Shown one piece after another: positions 16,443-24,684 of a stretch of DNA of 64,000 nt. Numbering within the stretch: position 1 is the first letter of the stretch; each line of letters starts with the position of its first letter. The position numbers were made by a program, and so were the translations under genes. The DNA comes from Inquilinus ginsengisoli_A. Lineage in GTDB: Bacteria; Pseudomonadota; Alphaproteobacteria; DSM-16000; Inquilinaceae. The notes below the pieces were generated by a model. That model saw only the letters and a program-made list of their open reading frames with translations, made no database searches and was not told the DNA's origin. Where the stretch lies: contig NZ_JAVDPW010000019.1 of assembly GCF_031453975.1 (NCBI RefSeq), positions 17,137 to 81,136 on the forward strand, in the 5' to 3' direction.

Positions 16443-18038
16443 ATGGATGCTTTCGAAGACCGCGCCCGCGCCAACCAGCTCAAACTGCAGGCCGACCTCA
16501 AATCCCACTACGACTTCATCGTCTGCGGCTCGGGCTCCTCGGGGTCGGTGGTGGCGCGGCGGCTGGCCGAGCCCCCCGGCGTCAGCGTGCTGCTGCTCGA
16601 GGCCGGCGGGTCCGACGACGTCCCGGCCGTGATGAATCCGCTCCTGTGGCCGACCAATTTGGGCACCGAGCGCGACTGGGGCTTCCACGGTGTGCCCAAC
16701 CCCCGGCTGAACGGCCGCGCCCTGCCGCTGTCGATGGGCAAGGTGCTGGGCGGCGGGTCCAGCATCAACGCTTCGGCCTGGTCGCGCGGCCATAGGAACG
16801 ACTGGGATTACTTCGCGCAGCAGACCGACGATGCCGCCTGGGGCTACGAGTCGGTCCTGGCGATCTACCGGCGGATCGAGGACTGGCAGGGCACGCCGGA
16901 CCCGCGGCGCCGGGGCACCGGCGGGCTGGTCCATGTCGAGCCGGCGCAGGATCCCAACCCGATCGCGCCGGCCATGCTGGAAGGCGCGCGGTCGGTCGGC
17001 ATCCCGACCTTCGACGACCAGAACGGCGAGATGATGGAGGGCGATGGCGGCTGTGCCATCGCCAATCTGCGGATCCGCGACGGCAAGCGGCAGTCGATCT
17101 TCCGCACCTATGTTCACCCGCTGATGGACCGGCCGAACCTGACGGTGCTGACCCAGGCGCTGGTCACCCGCATCACCTTCGCCGGCAAGCGGGCGACCGG
17201 GGTGGAGTTCGTCTTCGACGGCCGGGTGCATCGCATCGGCGCCGCGCGTGAGGTCGTACTTTCCCTGGGCGCGATGCACACGCCCAAGGTGCTGATGCAG
17301 TCCGGCATCGGCGACCAGGCGGACCTCGGCCCCCTGGGCATCGAAATGGTGCAGCACGCGCCGGGGGTGGGCCGGAACTTCCAGGACCACATCATGGTCG
17401 CGGGCTGCCTGTGGGAATACGAGACGCCGCTGCCGCCCCGCAACAGCCTGGTCGAGGCCACCTTCTTCTGGAAGAGCGACGCGAGCCTCGACACCCCCGA
17501 CCTGCAGCCCTTCCAGATCGAGGCCCCCTACGTCAACGCCGAGACCGCCAGGCTGAACCCGCCGGCGGGCTGCTGGTCGATCGGTCCCGGCCTGGTCCGG
17601 CCCCGCAGCCACGGCCGGATCCGGCTGACCGGGCCGGACCCGATGGATCCGCTCGAGATCGACGCCAACACGCTGGGCGACCCTGCCGACCTCAAGGCGC
17701 TGCTCACCTGCATCGAGCTCTGCCGCGAGATCGGCAACTCGGCAGCGCTGCGCCCCTTCGTCAAGCGCGAGGTCATGCCGGGCGGGCTGCGCGGCGCCGC
17801 GCTGGAGCATTTCGTGCGCGACGCCATCGTCACCTATTTCCACCAGGCCTGCACCGCCAGGATGGGGCTGGACGAGATGTCGGTGGTGGACGGCCGGCTG
17901 CGGGTCCACGGCATCGACAACCTGCGCATCGCCGACGGGTCGGTGATGCCGCGGGTGACCACCGGCAACACCATGGCCCCTTGCGTCGTCATCGGTGAAC
18001 GGGCGGCCGAGCTGCTGAAGGCCACCCACGGGCTATGA
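16443..18038 (+). CDS. GMC-family FAD oxidoreductase (choline/alcohol dehydrogenase-like)
   Basis: Flavoenzyme of 531 residues oxidising an alcohol group. FAD motif GSGSSG at 29-34, the GMC block GKVLGGGSSINASAWSRGH, the second signature LGAMHTPKVLMQSGIG, and the C-terminal catalytic region YFHQACTARMG with NTMAPCVVIGERAAELL. No signal peptide, so cytoplasmic. It is divergent from a CUT1 sugar/polyol transporter and next to a LysR regulator on the opposite strand. Choline is not indicated by context (no betaine aldehyde dehydrogenase); a polyol, sugar or aromatic alcohol is equally possible. Confidence 0.88.
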   Translation: MDAFEDRARANQLKLQADLKSHYDFIVCGSGSSGSVVARRLAEPPGVSVLLLEAGGSDDVPAVMNPLLWPTNLGTERDWGFHGVPNPRLNGRALPLSMGKVLGGGSSINASAWSRGHRNDWDYFAQQTDDAAWGYESVLAIYRRIEDWQGTPDPRRRGTGGLVHVEPAQDPNPIAPAMLEGARSVGIPTFDDQNGEMMEGDGGCAIANLRIRDGKRQSIFRTYVHPLMDRPNLTVLTQALVTRITFAGKRATGVEFVFDGRVHRIGAAREVVLSLGAMHTPKVLMQSGIGDQADLGPLGIEMVQHAPGVGRNFQDHIMVAGCLWEYETPLPPRNSLVEATFFWKSDASLDTPDLQPFQIEAPYVNAETARLNPPAGCWSIGPGLVRPRSHGRIRLTGPDPMDPLEIDANTLGDPADLKALLTCIELCREIGNSAALRPFVKREVMPGGLRGAALEHFVRDAIVTYFHQACTARMGLDEMSVVDGRLRVHGIDNLRIADGSVMPRVTTGNTMAPCVVIGERAAELLKATHGL

Positions 18039-18057
18039 CCGGCAGACGAGGCCGGCG

Positions 18058-18987
18058 CTAGTCGGCGGCCGGTCCCAGCTCGCTCTCCAGCCCGCGCAGC
18101 ATCTCGATCAGGCGGCGGCGGAAATGTTCGGCGAAGCGGTCGGCGGCGCGCGAGCGGGGCTGGCCGGCGGCGAAGGCCAGGCCGAATTCGTTCCACAGAA
18201 GCGGCCGGAACGGGCGGATGGCGATCGGCAGCTCGCGGAAATGGCTGGCCATCAGCGCGTTGACGATGGTCACCCCCAGCCCCTGCGCGGCGAAAGCACA
18301 GGCCGAGCCGACCGAATGCGTCTCCACCCGCACCCGCGGCCGGAAACGGACGCGCCGGAACATCTGGTCCATCTCCGCCCGCGCCGGGCGCTGCCGGCCC
18401 AGCAGCACCAGCGGCTCGCCCTCCAGATCCTCGACCGACACCACCGCCTGCTCCGCCAGCCGGTGTCCCGCCGGCATGACGCACACGCTGGTGGTGCGGG
18501 CGATGGCGACGGTGTCCATCCCGGCCTCGCCGGTCGGCAGCCGCACGAAGCCGAGATCGGCCTGGCGGGTCAGCACCGCGCGCTCGGTCTCGTGATAGGC
18601 GCCGGACAGGATCTCCAGCGCGACATTGCCGTGGTCGCGCAGGAACTCCTCGACGATCAGGGGCAGGATGGTCTGCGACATGCTGTGCGGCACGCCGATG
18701 CGCAGCAGGATCTGCTCGGAATTCCCGGCCCGCAGCTCCTCCGCCACATGCTGCACCCGCTGCACGCGATCGACCGCATCCTCGACCGAATCCAGCAGGC
18801 CGATCGCCTCCGGCGTCGGGATCAGGCGCCCCTTCTCGCGGGCGAACAGCTCCAGCCCCAGCTCGGCCTCCAGCTGGGTCAGCAGGCGGCTGACCGCCGA
18901 TTGCGACAGGTCCAGCCGCGACGCCGCGGCGGTGGTCGACCCGCTGCGCATGATCGCCTTGAAGGCTTCGAGCTGCTTGACGTTCAT
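18058..18987 (-). CDS. LysR-family transcriptional regulator
   Basis: Regulator of 309 residues. The N-terminal winged HTH is clear (MNVKQLEAFKAIMRSGSTTAAA, LSQSAVSRLLTQLEAELGLELF), followed by the LysR effector domain from about residue 90. It is convergent with the GMC gene and divergent from the peptide ABC operon at 19205; a typical LysR T-N11-A box lies in the shared promoter region, so the peptide operon is the likely target. Effector unknown. Confidence 0.88.
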   Translation of the reverse strand: MNVKQLEAFKAIMRSGSTTAAASRLDLSQSAVSRLLTQLEAELGLELFAREKGRLIPTPEAIGLLDSVEDAVDRVQRVQHVAEELRAGNSEQILLRIGVPHSMSQTILPLIVEEFLRDHGNVALEILSGAYHETERAVLTRQADLGFVRLPTGEAGMDTVAIARTTSVCVMPAGHRLAEQAVVSVEDLEGEPLVLLGRQRPARAEMDQMFRRVRFRPRVRVETHSVGSACAFAAQGLGVTIVNALMASHFRELPIAIRPFRPLLWNEFGLAFAAGQPRSRAADRFAEHFRRRLIEMLRGLESELGPAAD

Positions 18988-19060
18988 GCCGGCCGCGCCG
19001 ATATCCCGGACACAAAGCGCCGCAACGCGTCCCCGGCCCGCGCGAATTGCGCATAGCCGA

Positions 19061-19075
19061 ATGCGGATTCCGCAT
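19061..19075. promoter_or_regulatory. LysR-type operator (T-N11-A box)
   Basis: ATGCGGATTCCGCAT is a 6-bp inverted repeat with three-base spacer; the inner TGCGG...CCGCA fits the LysR box T-N11-A exactly. It lies about 75 bases from the LysR start and 130 bases before the peptide permease gene, the usual place for an activation/autorepression site. Confidence 0.6.
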
Positions 19076-19204
19076 GATGTTGCGAGCCCCTGCCCGGCAT
19101 GCCTAGTGTCCCCCTGCCCCGCCGGCCCGCCCGGCTAGGCCCATCATAAGCGAGCAAACAGGGACGCAGATGCGGGAATCGCACGCCGGGGCCGGACGCC
19201 CGGC

Positions 19205-20176
19205 ATGACCGTCTTCATCATCCGCCGCCTGGTGCAGAGCAGCTTCGTCCTCCTGGTCACCTCGCTGCTCGTCTTCGTCGGCATCTACGCCATCGGCAAC
19301 CCGATCGAGATCCTGGTGCCGGCCGACGCGTCGCAGGCCGAGATCGCCCAGGCGGTGCAGTCGCTGGGCCTCGACCGGCCGCTGTGGCAGCAATACCTGA
19401 CCTTCCTGGGCAATGCCTTGCATGGCGACCTCGGCCGGTCCTTCGTCTTCAACCAGCCCTCGATCAGCCTGATCTTCGAGCGGCTGCCGGCGACGCTGGA
19501 GCTGGCCTTCGTCGCCCTGCTGCTGTCGCTGGTGGTCGGCATCCCGCTCGGCGTCCTCTCCGGCCTCAAGGCCGGCAGCGGCTTCGACCGCACCGTGATG
19601 ACCGGATCGATCCTCGGCTTCAGCCTGCCCAGCTTCTGGCAGGGCATGATGCTGATCATGGTGTTCTCGGTCATGCTCGGCTGGCTGCCCTCCACCGGCC
19701 GCGGCGCCACCGGCGAGATCCTGGGCCTGCACACCAGCCTCGCCACCTGGGACGGCTTCACCCATCTGATCCTGCCGGCGATCAACCTGTCGCTGTTCAA
19801 CGTCTCGCTGATCATCCGCCTGACCCGCAGCGGCATGCGCGAAACCCTGCCGCTGGACTTCGTCAAATTCGCCCGGGCCAAGGGCCTGACCGAGCGGCGG
19901 GTGATCTTCGTCCATGTGCTGAAGACCATCCTGATCCCGATCGTCACCGTGGTCGGCATGGAGTTCGGGTCGCTGATCGCCTTCGCCACGGTGACCGAGA
20001 CCATCTTCGCCTGGCCCGGCGTCGGCAAGCTGATCATCGACAGCATCATGCGGCTCGATCGGCCGGTGATCGTCGCCTACCTGCTGATCGTGGTCATGAT
20101 GTTCATCGTCATCAACCTGGTGGTCGACATCCTCTATTCCGTGCTCGACCCCCGCGTCCGGCTGTCCGACTCATGA
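19205..20176 (+). CDS. Dipeptide/oligopeptide ABC transporter permease, DppB type
   Basis: Inner-membrane permease of 323 residues: signal-anchor segment at the N-terminus (MTVFIIRRLVQSSFVLLVTS), then a periplasmic loop and about five more membrane segments. The GLDRPLWQQYLTFLGNALHGDLGRSF stretch and the cytoplasmic ARAKGLTERRVIFVHVLKT loop are DppB hallmarks. First gene of a six-gene operon with the second permease overlapping its stop by four bases. Substrates of the family are di/oligopeptides or other small amides; here a hydrolase at the operon end may process what is imported. Confidence 0.92.
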   Translation: MTVFIIRRLVQSSFVLLVTSLLVFVGIYAIGNPIEILVPADASQAEIAQAVQSLGLDRPLWQQYLTFLGNALHGDLGRSFVFNQPSISLIFERLPATLELAFVALLLSLVVGIPLGVLSGLKAGSGFDRTVMTGSILGFSLPSFWQGMMLIMVFSVMLGWLPSTGRGATGEILGLHTSLATWDGFTHLILPAINLSLFNVSLIIRLTRSGMRETLPLDFVKFARAKGLTERRVIFVHVLKTILIPIVTVVGMEFGSLIAFATVTETIFAWPGVGKLIIDSIMRLDRPVIVAYLLIVVMMFIVINLVVDILYSVLDPRVRLSDS

Positions 20177-21081
20177 CCGACGCCGTGATCCCCCGCAAGC
20201 CGCTGCTCGGCGACGGCATCCTGGCCCAGGCCGCGCGCGGCATTCTGGACAGCAAGGCCGCGACGCTCGCCGCCATCGCCTGCCTGGCGCTGGTCCTGGT
20301 CGCCCTGTTCGCCCCCTGGATCGCGCCGCAGGATCCCTATGACCTCGCCTCGCTCAGCATCATGGACGGCAGGCTGCCGCCAGGCAGCGAGAGCATGGAT
20401 GGCTGGACCTACTGGCTGGGCACCGACGCCCAGGGCCGCGACATGCTGTCGGCGATGCTGTACGGGCTGCGCACCAGCCTGAGCGTCGGCGTGCTGGCCG
20501 GCCTGTTCGCCCTGGCCGTCGGCACCACGCTGGGGCTGGTGGCCGCCTATTTCGGCGGCAGGATCGACACGCTGATCATGCGGCTGGTCGATTTGATGCT
20601 GGGCTTCCCGACCATCCTGGTGGCGCTGATGATGCTGGCGGTGCTGGGCCAGGGCGTCGGCAAGGTCATCCTGGCCCTGGTTTTCGTGCAATGGGCCTAT
20701 TTCGCCCGGGCCGTGCGCGCCGCGGCGCTGGTCGAGCGCGGCAAGGAGTATGTCGAGGCGGCGCAGTGCCTGGGGCTGAGCCGCAGCCGCATCCTGTTCA
20801 GCCACCTGCTGCCGAACTGCCTGCCGCCGGTGATCGTGATCGCCACCATCCAGGTCGCCCATGCGATCGCGGCCGAGGCGACGCTGAGCTTCCTCGGCAT
20901 CGGCCTGCCGATCACCGAGCCGTCGCTCGGCCTGCTGATCGCCAACGGCTACCAGGTGCTCTTGGCCGGCCTCTACTGGATCAGCGTGTTCCCCGGCCTG
21001 CTGCTGCTGGCGCTGATCTTCTCGATCAACATCGTCGGCGACCGCCTGCGCGAGGCCCTGAACCCAAGGCTGCAGAAATGA
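20173..21081 (+). CDS. Dipeptide/oligopeptide ABC transporter permease, DppC type
   Basis: Permease of 302 residues. Family blocks: LGTDAQGRDMLSAMLYGLRTSL, FPTILVALMMLAVLG, the EAA-type loop YVEAAQCLGLSRSRILFSHLLPNCLPPVIV and AEATLSFLGIGLP. ATG 20173 overlaps the DppB-type stop (ATGA), and its stop overlaps the next ATPase gene by four bases. It forms the channel with the preceding permease. Confidence 0.92.
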   Translation: MTDAVIPRKPLLGDGILAQAARGILDSKAATLAAIACLALVLVALFAPWIAPQDPYDLASLSIMDGRLPPGSESMDGWTYWLGTDAQGRDMLSAMLYGLRTSLSVGVLAGLFALAVGTTLGLVAAYFGGRIDTLIMRLVDLMLGFPTILVALMMLAVLGQGVGKVILALVFVQWAYFARAVRAAALVERGKEYVEAAQCLGLSRSRILFSHLLPNCLPPVIVIATIQVAHAIAAEATLSFLGIGLPITEPSLGLLIANGYQVLLAGLYWISVFPGLLLLALIFSINIVGDRLREALNPRLQK

Positions 21082-22052
21082 CCGCGCCCACGCTGAGCGT
21101 CGAGAACCTGCAGACGCATTTCTTCACCAAGGCCGGCACGGTGCGCGCGGTCGACGGCGTCAGCTTCACGGTCGACCGCGGCGAGATCCTGGGGCTGGTC
21201 GGCGAATCCGGCTCCGGCAAGTCGATCACCGGCTTTTCCATCCTCGGCCTGGTCGACCCGCCGGGCCGGGTGGTCGGCGGCCGCATCCTGTTCAAGGGCG
21301 AGGACCTGGCGACGCTGCCGGCGGAGCGGCTGCGGCAGCTGCGCGGCAACCGCATCGCCATGATCTTCCAGGACCCGATGATGACCCTGAACCCGGTGCT
21401 GCGGGTCGAGACCCAGATGGTCGAGACCATCCAGGCGCATGAGCGGGTGTCGCGGGCCGAGGCGGTGGCGCGCTGCCGCGACGCGCTGGGCCGGGTCGGC
21501 ATCCCGTCGCCGGAGGAACGGCTGAAGGCCTATCCGCACCAGTTCTCCGGCGGCATGCGCCAGCGCGTGGCCATCGCCATCGCCCTGCTGCACAAGCCCG
21601 ACCTGATCATCGCCGACGAGCCGACCACGGCGCTGGATGTCACCATCCAGGCCCAGATCCTGGCCCAGGTGCAGACCCTGTGCCGCGAGACCGGCACGGC
21701 GCTGATCTGGGTCAGCCACGACCTGGCCGTGGTCGCCGCCTTGGCCGACCGGATCTGCGTCATGTATGCGGGAAAGGTGGTCGAGACCGGCACGGTCGAC
21801 GAGGTGATCGACCGGCCGGCGCATCCCTACACCATCGGCCTGATCGGGTCGGTGCCCGGCGACCGGCCGCGCGGCCAGGCGCTGTTCCAGATCCCCGGCA
21901 TGGCGCCCTCCCCGCTGTCCCTGCCCGATGGCTGCGCCTTCCGACCGCGCTGCGGCCATGCCAGCGAGGCCTGCCTGGCGGTGCCCGAGGCGACGCGGCT
22001 GGCCGATCGCGAATTCCGCTGCTTCCACCCGCAACTGGGAGCGCAGGCATGA
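21078..22052 (+). CDS. Peptide ABC transporter ATPase, DppD type
   Basis: ATPase of 324 residues: Walker A GESGSGKS, Q-loop MIFQDPMMTLNP, signature FSGGMRQRVAIA, Walker B LIIADEPTTALD and switch His in WVSHDL. The C-terminal Cys-rich segment (CAFRPRCGHASEAC) is the iron-sulfur-type extension found in peptide-transporter ATPases. All catalytic residues are conventional, in contrast to the first transporter of the window. Overlaps the preceding and following genes by four bases each. Confidence 0.92.
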   Translation: MTAPTLSVENLQTHFFTKAGTVRAVDGVSFTVDRGEILGLVGESGSGKSITGFSILGLVDPPGRVVGGRILFKGEDLATLPAERLRQLRGNRIAMIFQDPMMTLNPVLRVETQMVETIQAHERVSRAEAVARCRDALGRVGIPSPEERLKAYPHQFSGGMRQRVAIAIALLHKPDLIIADEPTTALDVTIQAQILAQVQTLCRETGTALIWVSHDLAVVAALADRICVMYAGKVVETGTVDEVIDRPAHPYTIGLIGSVPGDRPRGQALFQIPGMAPSPLSLPDGCAFRPRCGHASEACLAVPEATRLADREFRCFHPQLGAQA

Positions 22053-23056
22053 CCGCGGTTTCCACGACCACGGGGCCGTTGATTGAGGCCGCCGGCCTGG
22101 GCAAGCGCTTCACCAAGCGGCTGGACTATGCCGAGAAGGCCGCGCGCTTCCTGGGCGCCCGGATCGAGGAGCGGACGGTGCATGCCGTCGACGCGGTCGA
22201 CCTCGCCATCGCCCCGGGCGAGGTGCTGGGGCTGGTCGGCGAATCCGGCTGCGGCAAGTCCACGCTGGGCCGGATGATGGCCGGCATCCTGCCGCAGAGC
22301 GACGGCGCCCTGCGCTGGCGCGGCCGCGACGTTGCCGGGCTGACCGGCGAGGCCGCGCGCGACGCCAAGCTGAAGGCGCAGATGATCTTCCAGGATCCCT
22401 TCGCCTCGCTGAACCCGCGCAAGCGGGTGCGCGACATCATCGGCGAGGCGCCGCGGGTGCACGGGCTGGTGCAGCGGCGCGAGACCGACGCCTATGTCCA
22501 GGCGGTGATGCGCCGGGTCGGGCTGGACCCGGCCTATCGCGACCGCTTCCCGCACCAGTTCTCCGGCGGCCAGCGCCAGCGTATCGGCATCGCCCGGGCC
22601 CTGGCGGTGAAGCCGGACTTCCTGGTCTGCGACGAATCCATCGCCGCGCTCGACGTCTCCATCCAGGCCCAGATCCTGAACCTGTTCCTGGAGCTGCAGC
22701 AGGATCTCGGCCTGACCTACCTGTTCATCAGCCACGACCTCGGCGTGGTCGAGCACATCAGCGACCGGGTGGTGATCATGTATCTCGGCCGGGTGGTCGA
22801 GACCGCGTCGACCGCCGAGCTGTTCGACCGGCCGTTGCATCCCTACACCGTCGCGCTCCTGAACGAAGTGCCGCGGTTGAGCAACCGCAAGCGCAAGTTC
22901 GAGACGGTCAAGGGCGAGATCCCGTCGCCGCTGCACCCGCCGAGCGGCTGCCATTTCCACCCGCGCTGCCCGATGGCGACCGACCGCTGCCGCAGCGAGC
23001 GACCGGCGCTGCGCCCGGTCGCGCCCGGCCACCAGGCCGCCTGCCACCTGATCTGA
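22049..23056 (+). CDS. Peptide ABC transporter ATPase, DppF type
   Basis: Partner ATPase of 335 residues. Walker A GESGCGKS, Q-loop MIFQDPFASLNPRKRV, signature FSGGQRQRIGIA, Walker B FLVCDESIAALDVS (Ser replaces the usual Pro after Glu), His in FISHDLG. The C-terminal CHFHPRCPMATDRC extension pairs with that of DppD. Completes the ATPase heterodimer of the peptide importer. Confidence 0.92.
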   Translation: MTAVSTTTGPLIEAAGLGKRFTKRLDYAEKAARFLGARIEERTVHAVDAVDLAIAPGEVLGLVGESGCGKSTLGRMMAGILPQSDGALRWRGRDVAGLTGEAARDAKLKAQMIFQDPFASLNPRKRVRDIIGEAPRVHGLVQRRETDAYVQAVMRRVGLDPAYRDRFPHQFSGGQRQRIGIARALAVKPDFLVCDESIAALDVSIQAQILNLFLELQQDLGLTYLFISHDLGVVEHISDRVVIMYLGRVVETASTAELFDRPLHPYTVALLNEVPRLSNRKRKFETVKGEIPSPLHPPSGCHFHPRCPMATDRCRSERPALRPVAPGHQAACHLI

Positions 23057-23097
23057 GGCGCTGAATGCGCCCGACCGACAAAACAGAGGAGAGCACG

Positions 23098-24684
23098 ATG
23101 TCGATGATGCGGAAGACCCTGGGCGGCGTCGCCCTGGCCCTGGCGCTGAGCGCCATGAGCGTCGGCACCGCCTGGGCCGCCGACCTGACCATCGGCACGG
23201 CGACCGAGCCGTCCGCCATCGACCCGCAATTCTCGCGCACCGGCAACAACCAGTCGATCTCGCAGCACATGTTCGACCGGCTGGTGCAGACCGACGAGAA
23301 CCTGCAGGTGCAGCCGGCGCTGGCCCTGTCCTGGACCTCGGTCGACCCGACGACCTGGGAGGTCAAACTGCGCCCCGGCGTCAAGTTCAGCGACGGGTCG
23401 GACCTGACGGCGGACGATGTGATCTTCTCGATGGGGCGGGCCAAGTCGGTGCCGAACAGCCCGGCACCGTTCTCCGGCGCGGTCGGCAGCATCGCCGGGA
23501 TGACCGCGGTCGACCCGCTGACCATCCGCTTCACCACCAAGGCGCCGACGCCGCAGTTCATCGAGCAGGTCGGCCTCGTCTATATCGTCTCGAAGAAAGC
23601 GTCCGAAGGGAAGACGACCAACGACTTCAACTCCGGCACGGCTGCGATCGGCACCGGCCCCTACGTGTTCAAGCAATGGGTGCCGGGCGACCGGCTGGTG
23701 CTGGCGCCGAACCCGCATTACTGGGGCGACAAGCCGGCCTTCGACAACGTCACCATCAAGTTCATCTCCAACAACGCAGCGCGGATCGCGGCGCTGCTGT
23801 CCGGGTCGGTCGATTTGATCGACGGGGTGCCGCCGCAGGACGTCGCCACAGTTAACGACAGCGGCAAGGCCAAGGTCTATTCCACCACCTCCGGCCGGCT
23901 GATCTACCTGGCGCTGGATTCGGCGCGGGACCAGAGCCCGTTCGTGACCGACAAGGACGGCCAGCCCCTGGCGGCCAACCCGCTGAAGGACAAGCGGGTG
24001 CGCCTGGCCGTGTCCAAGCTGATCAACCGCGACCTGATCATCCAGCGCCTGCTGAACGGGTCGGGCGAGGCCGCCGGCCAGCTGGTGCCGGAAGGCCTGG
24101 GCGGCTATGCCACGGATGTGAAGCCGGAGGCCTTCGACGCGGCCGGGGCCAAGGCGCTGCTGGCCGAGGCCGGCTATGGCGACGGCTTCGGGCTGACGGT
24201 GCATTCCTCGAACGACCGCTTCGCCGGCGATGCCGACATCGCCCAGGCGATCGGCCAGATGCTGGCGCGCGGCGGGCTGAAGATCAACGGCGTGGTCACC
24301 CAGCCCTACAACGTCTATGCCGGCGCCGCCTCGAAGCAGGAGTACAGCGCCTTCATCTTCAGCTTCGGCAACAGCAACAGCAATTCGGCCAACGCCCTGA
24401 CCAATGTGCTGGCGACCTATGACAAGGACGCCGGCATGGGCGCCTTCAACCGCGCCCGCTACTCGAACCCGGAGTTCGACGCGACGCTGAAGCAGGCGTT
24501 GGCGGAGTTCGACGAGGCCAAGCGCAACCAGCTGCTGGAGCAGGCGGCGCGGATCGGCTTCGGTGATGTCGGCATCGTGCCGCTGTATTTCCCGACCGTG
24601 CACTGGGCGGCGCGCGACGGCATCAGCTACCGCGCCAACAAGAACGAATGGACGCTGGCCACCTACGCGGGGATCGCCAAGTGA
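23098..24684 (+). CDS. Peptide ABC transporter substrate-binding protein
   Basis: Periplasmic SBP_bac_5-family protein of 528 residues. A Sec signal (MSMMRKTLGGVALALALSAM, cleavage near AWA-AD) begins the protein; ATG 23098 was chosen over 23065 because AGAGGAGAG sits just before it and it starts directly at the signal. Family segments: EPSAIDPQFSRTG, the cluster-C block PALALSWTSVDPTTWEVKLRPG, and GTGPYVFKQW. Unusually it lies after the ATPase genes; its stop overlaps the hydrolase gene start (GTGA). Confidence 0.92.
   Translation: MSMMRKTLGGVALALALSAMSVGTAWAADLTIGTATEPSAIDPQFSRTGNNQSISQHMFDRLVQTDENLQVQPALALSWTSVDPTTWEVKLRPGVKFSDGSDLTADDVIFSMGRAKSVPNSPAPFSGAVGSIAGMTAVDPLTIRFTTKAPTPQFIEQVGLVYIVSKKASEGKTTNDFNSGTAAIGTGPYVFKQWVPGDRLVLAPNPHYWGDKPAFDNVTIKFISNNAARIAALLSGSVDLIDGVPPQDVATVNDSGKAKVYSTTSGRLIYLALDSARDQSPFVTDKDGQPLAANPLKDKRVRLAVSKLINRDLIIQRLLNGSGEAAGQLVPEGLGGYATDVKPEAFDAAGAKALLAEAGYGDGFGLTVHSSNDRFAGDADIAQAIGQMLARGGLKINGVVTQPYNVYAGAASKQEYSAFIFSFGNSNSNSANALTNVLATYDKDAGMGAFNRARYSNPEFDATLKQALAEFDEAKRNQLLEQAARIGFGDVGIVPLYFPTVHWAARDGISYRANKNEWTLATYAGIAK

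Noticed and set aside
22843..24603. Long antisense frame across the peptide-binding protein gene
   Set aside because: Same high-GC shadow effect; the sense frame has signal peptide and family blocks.
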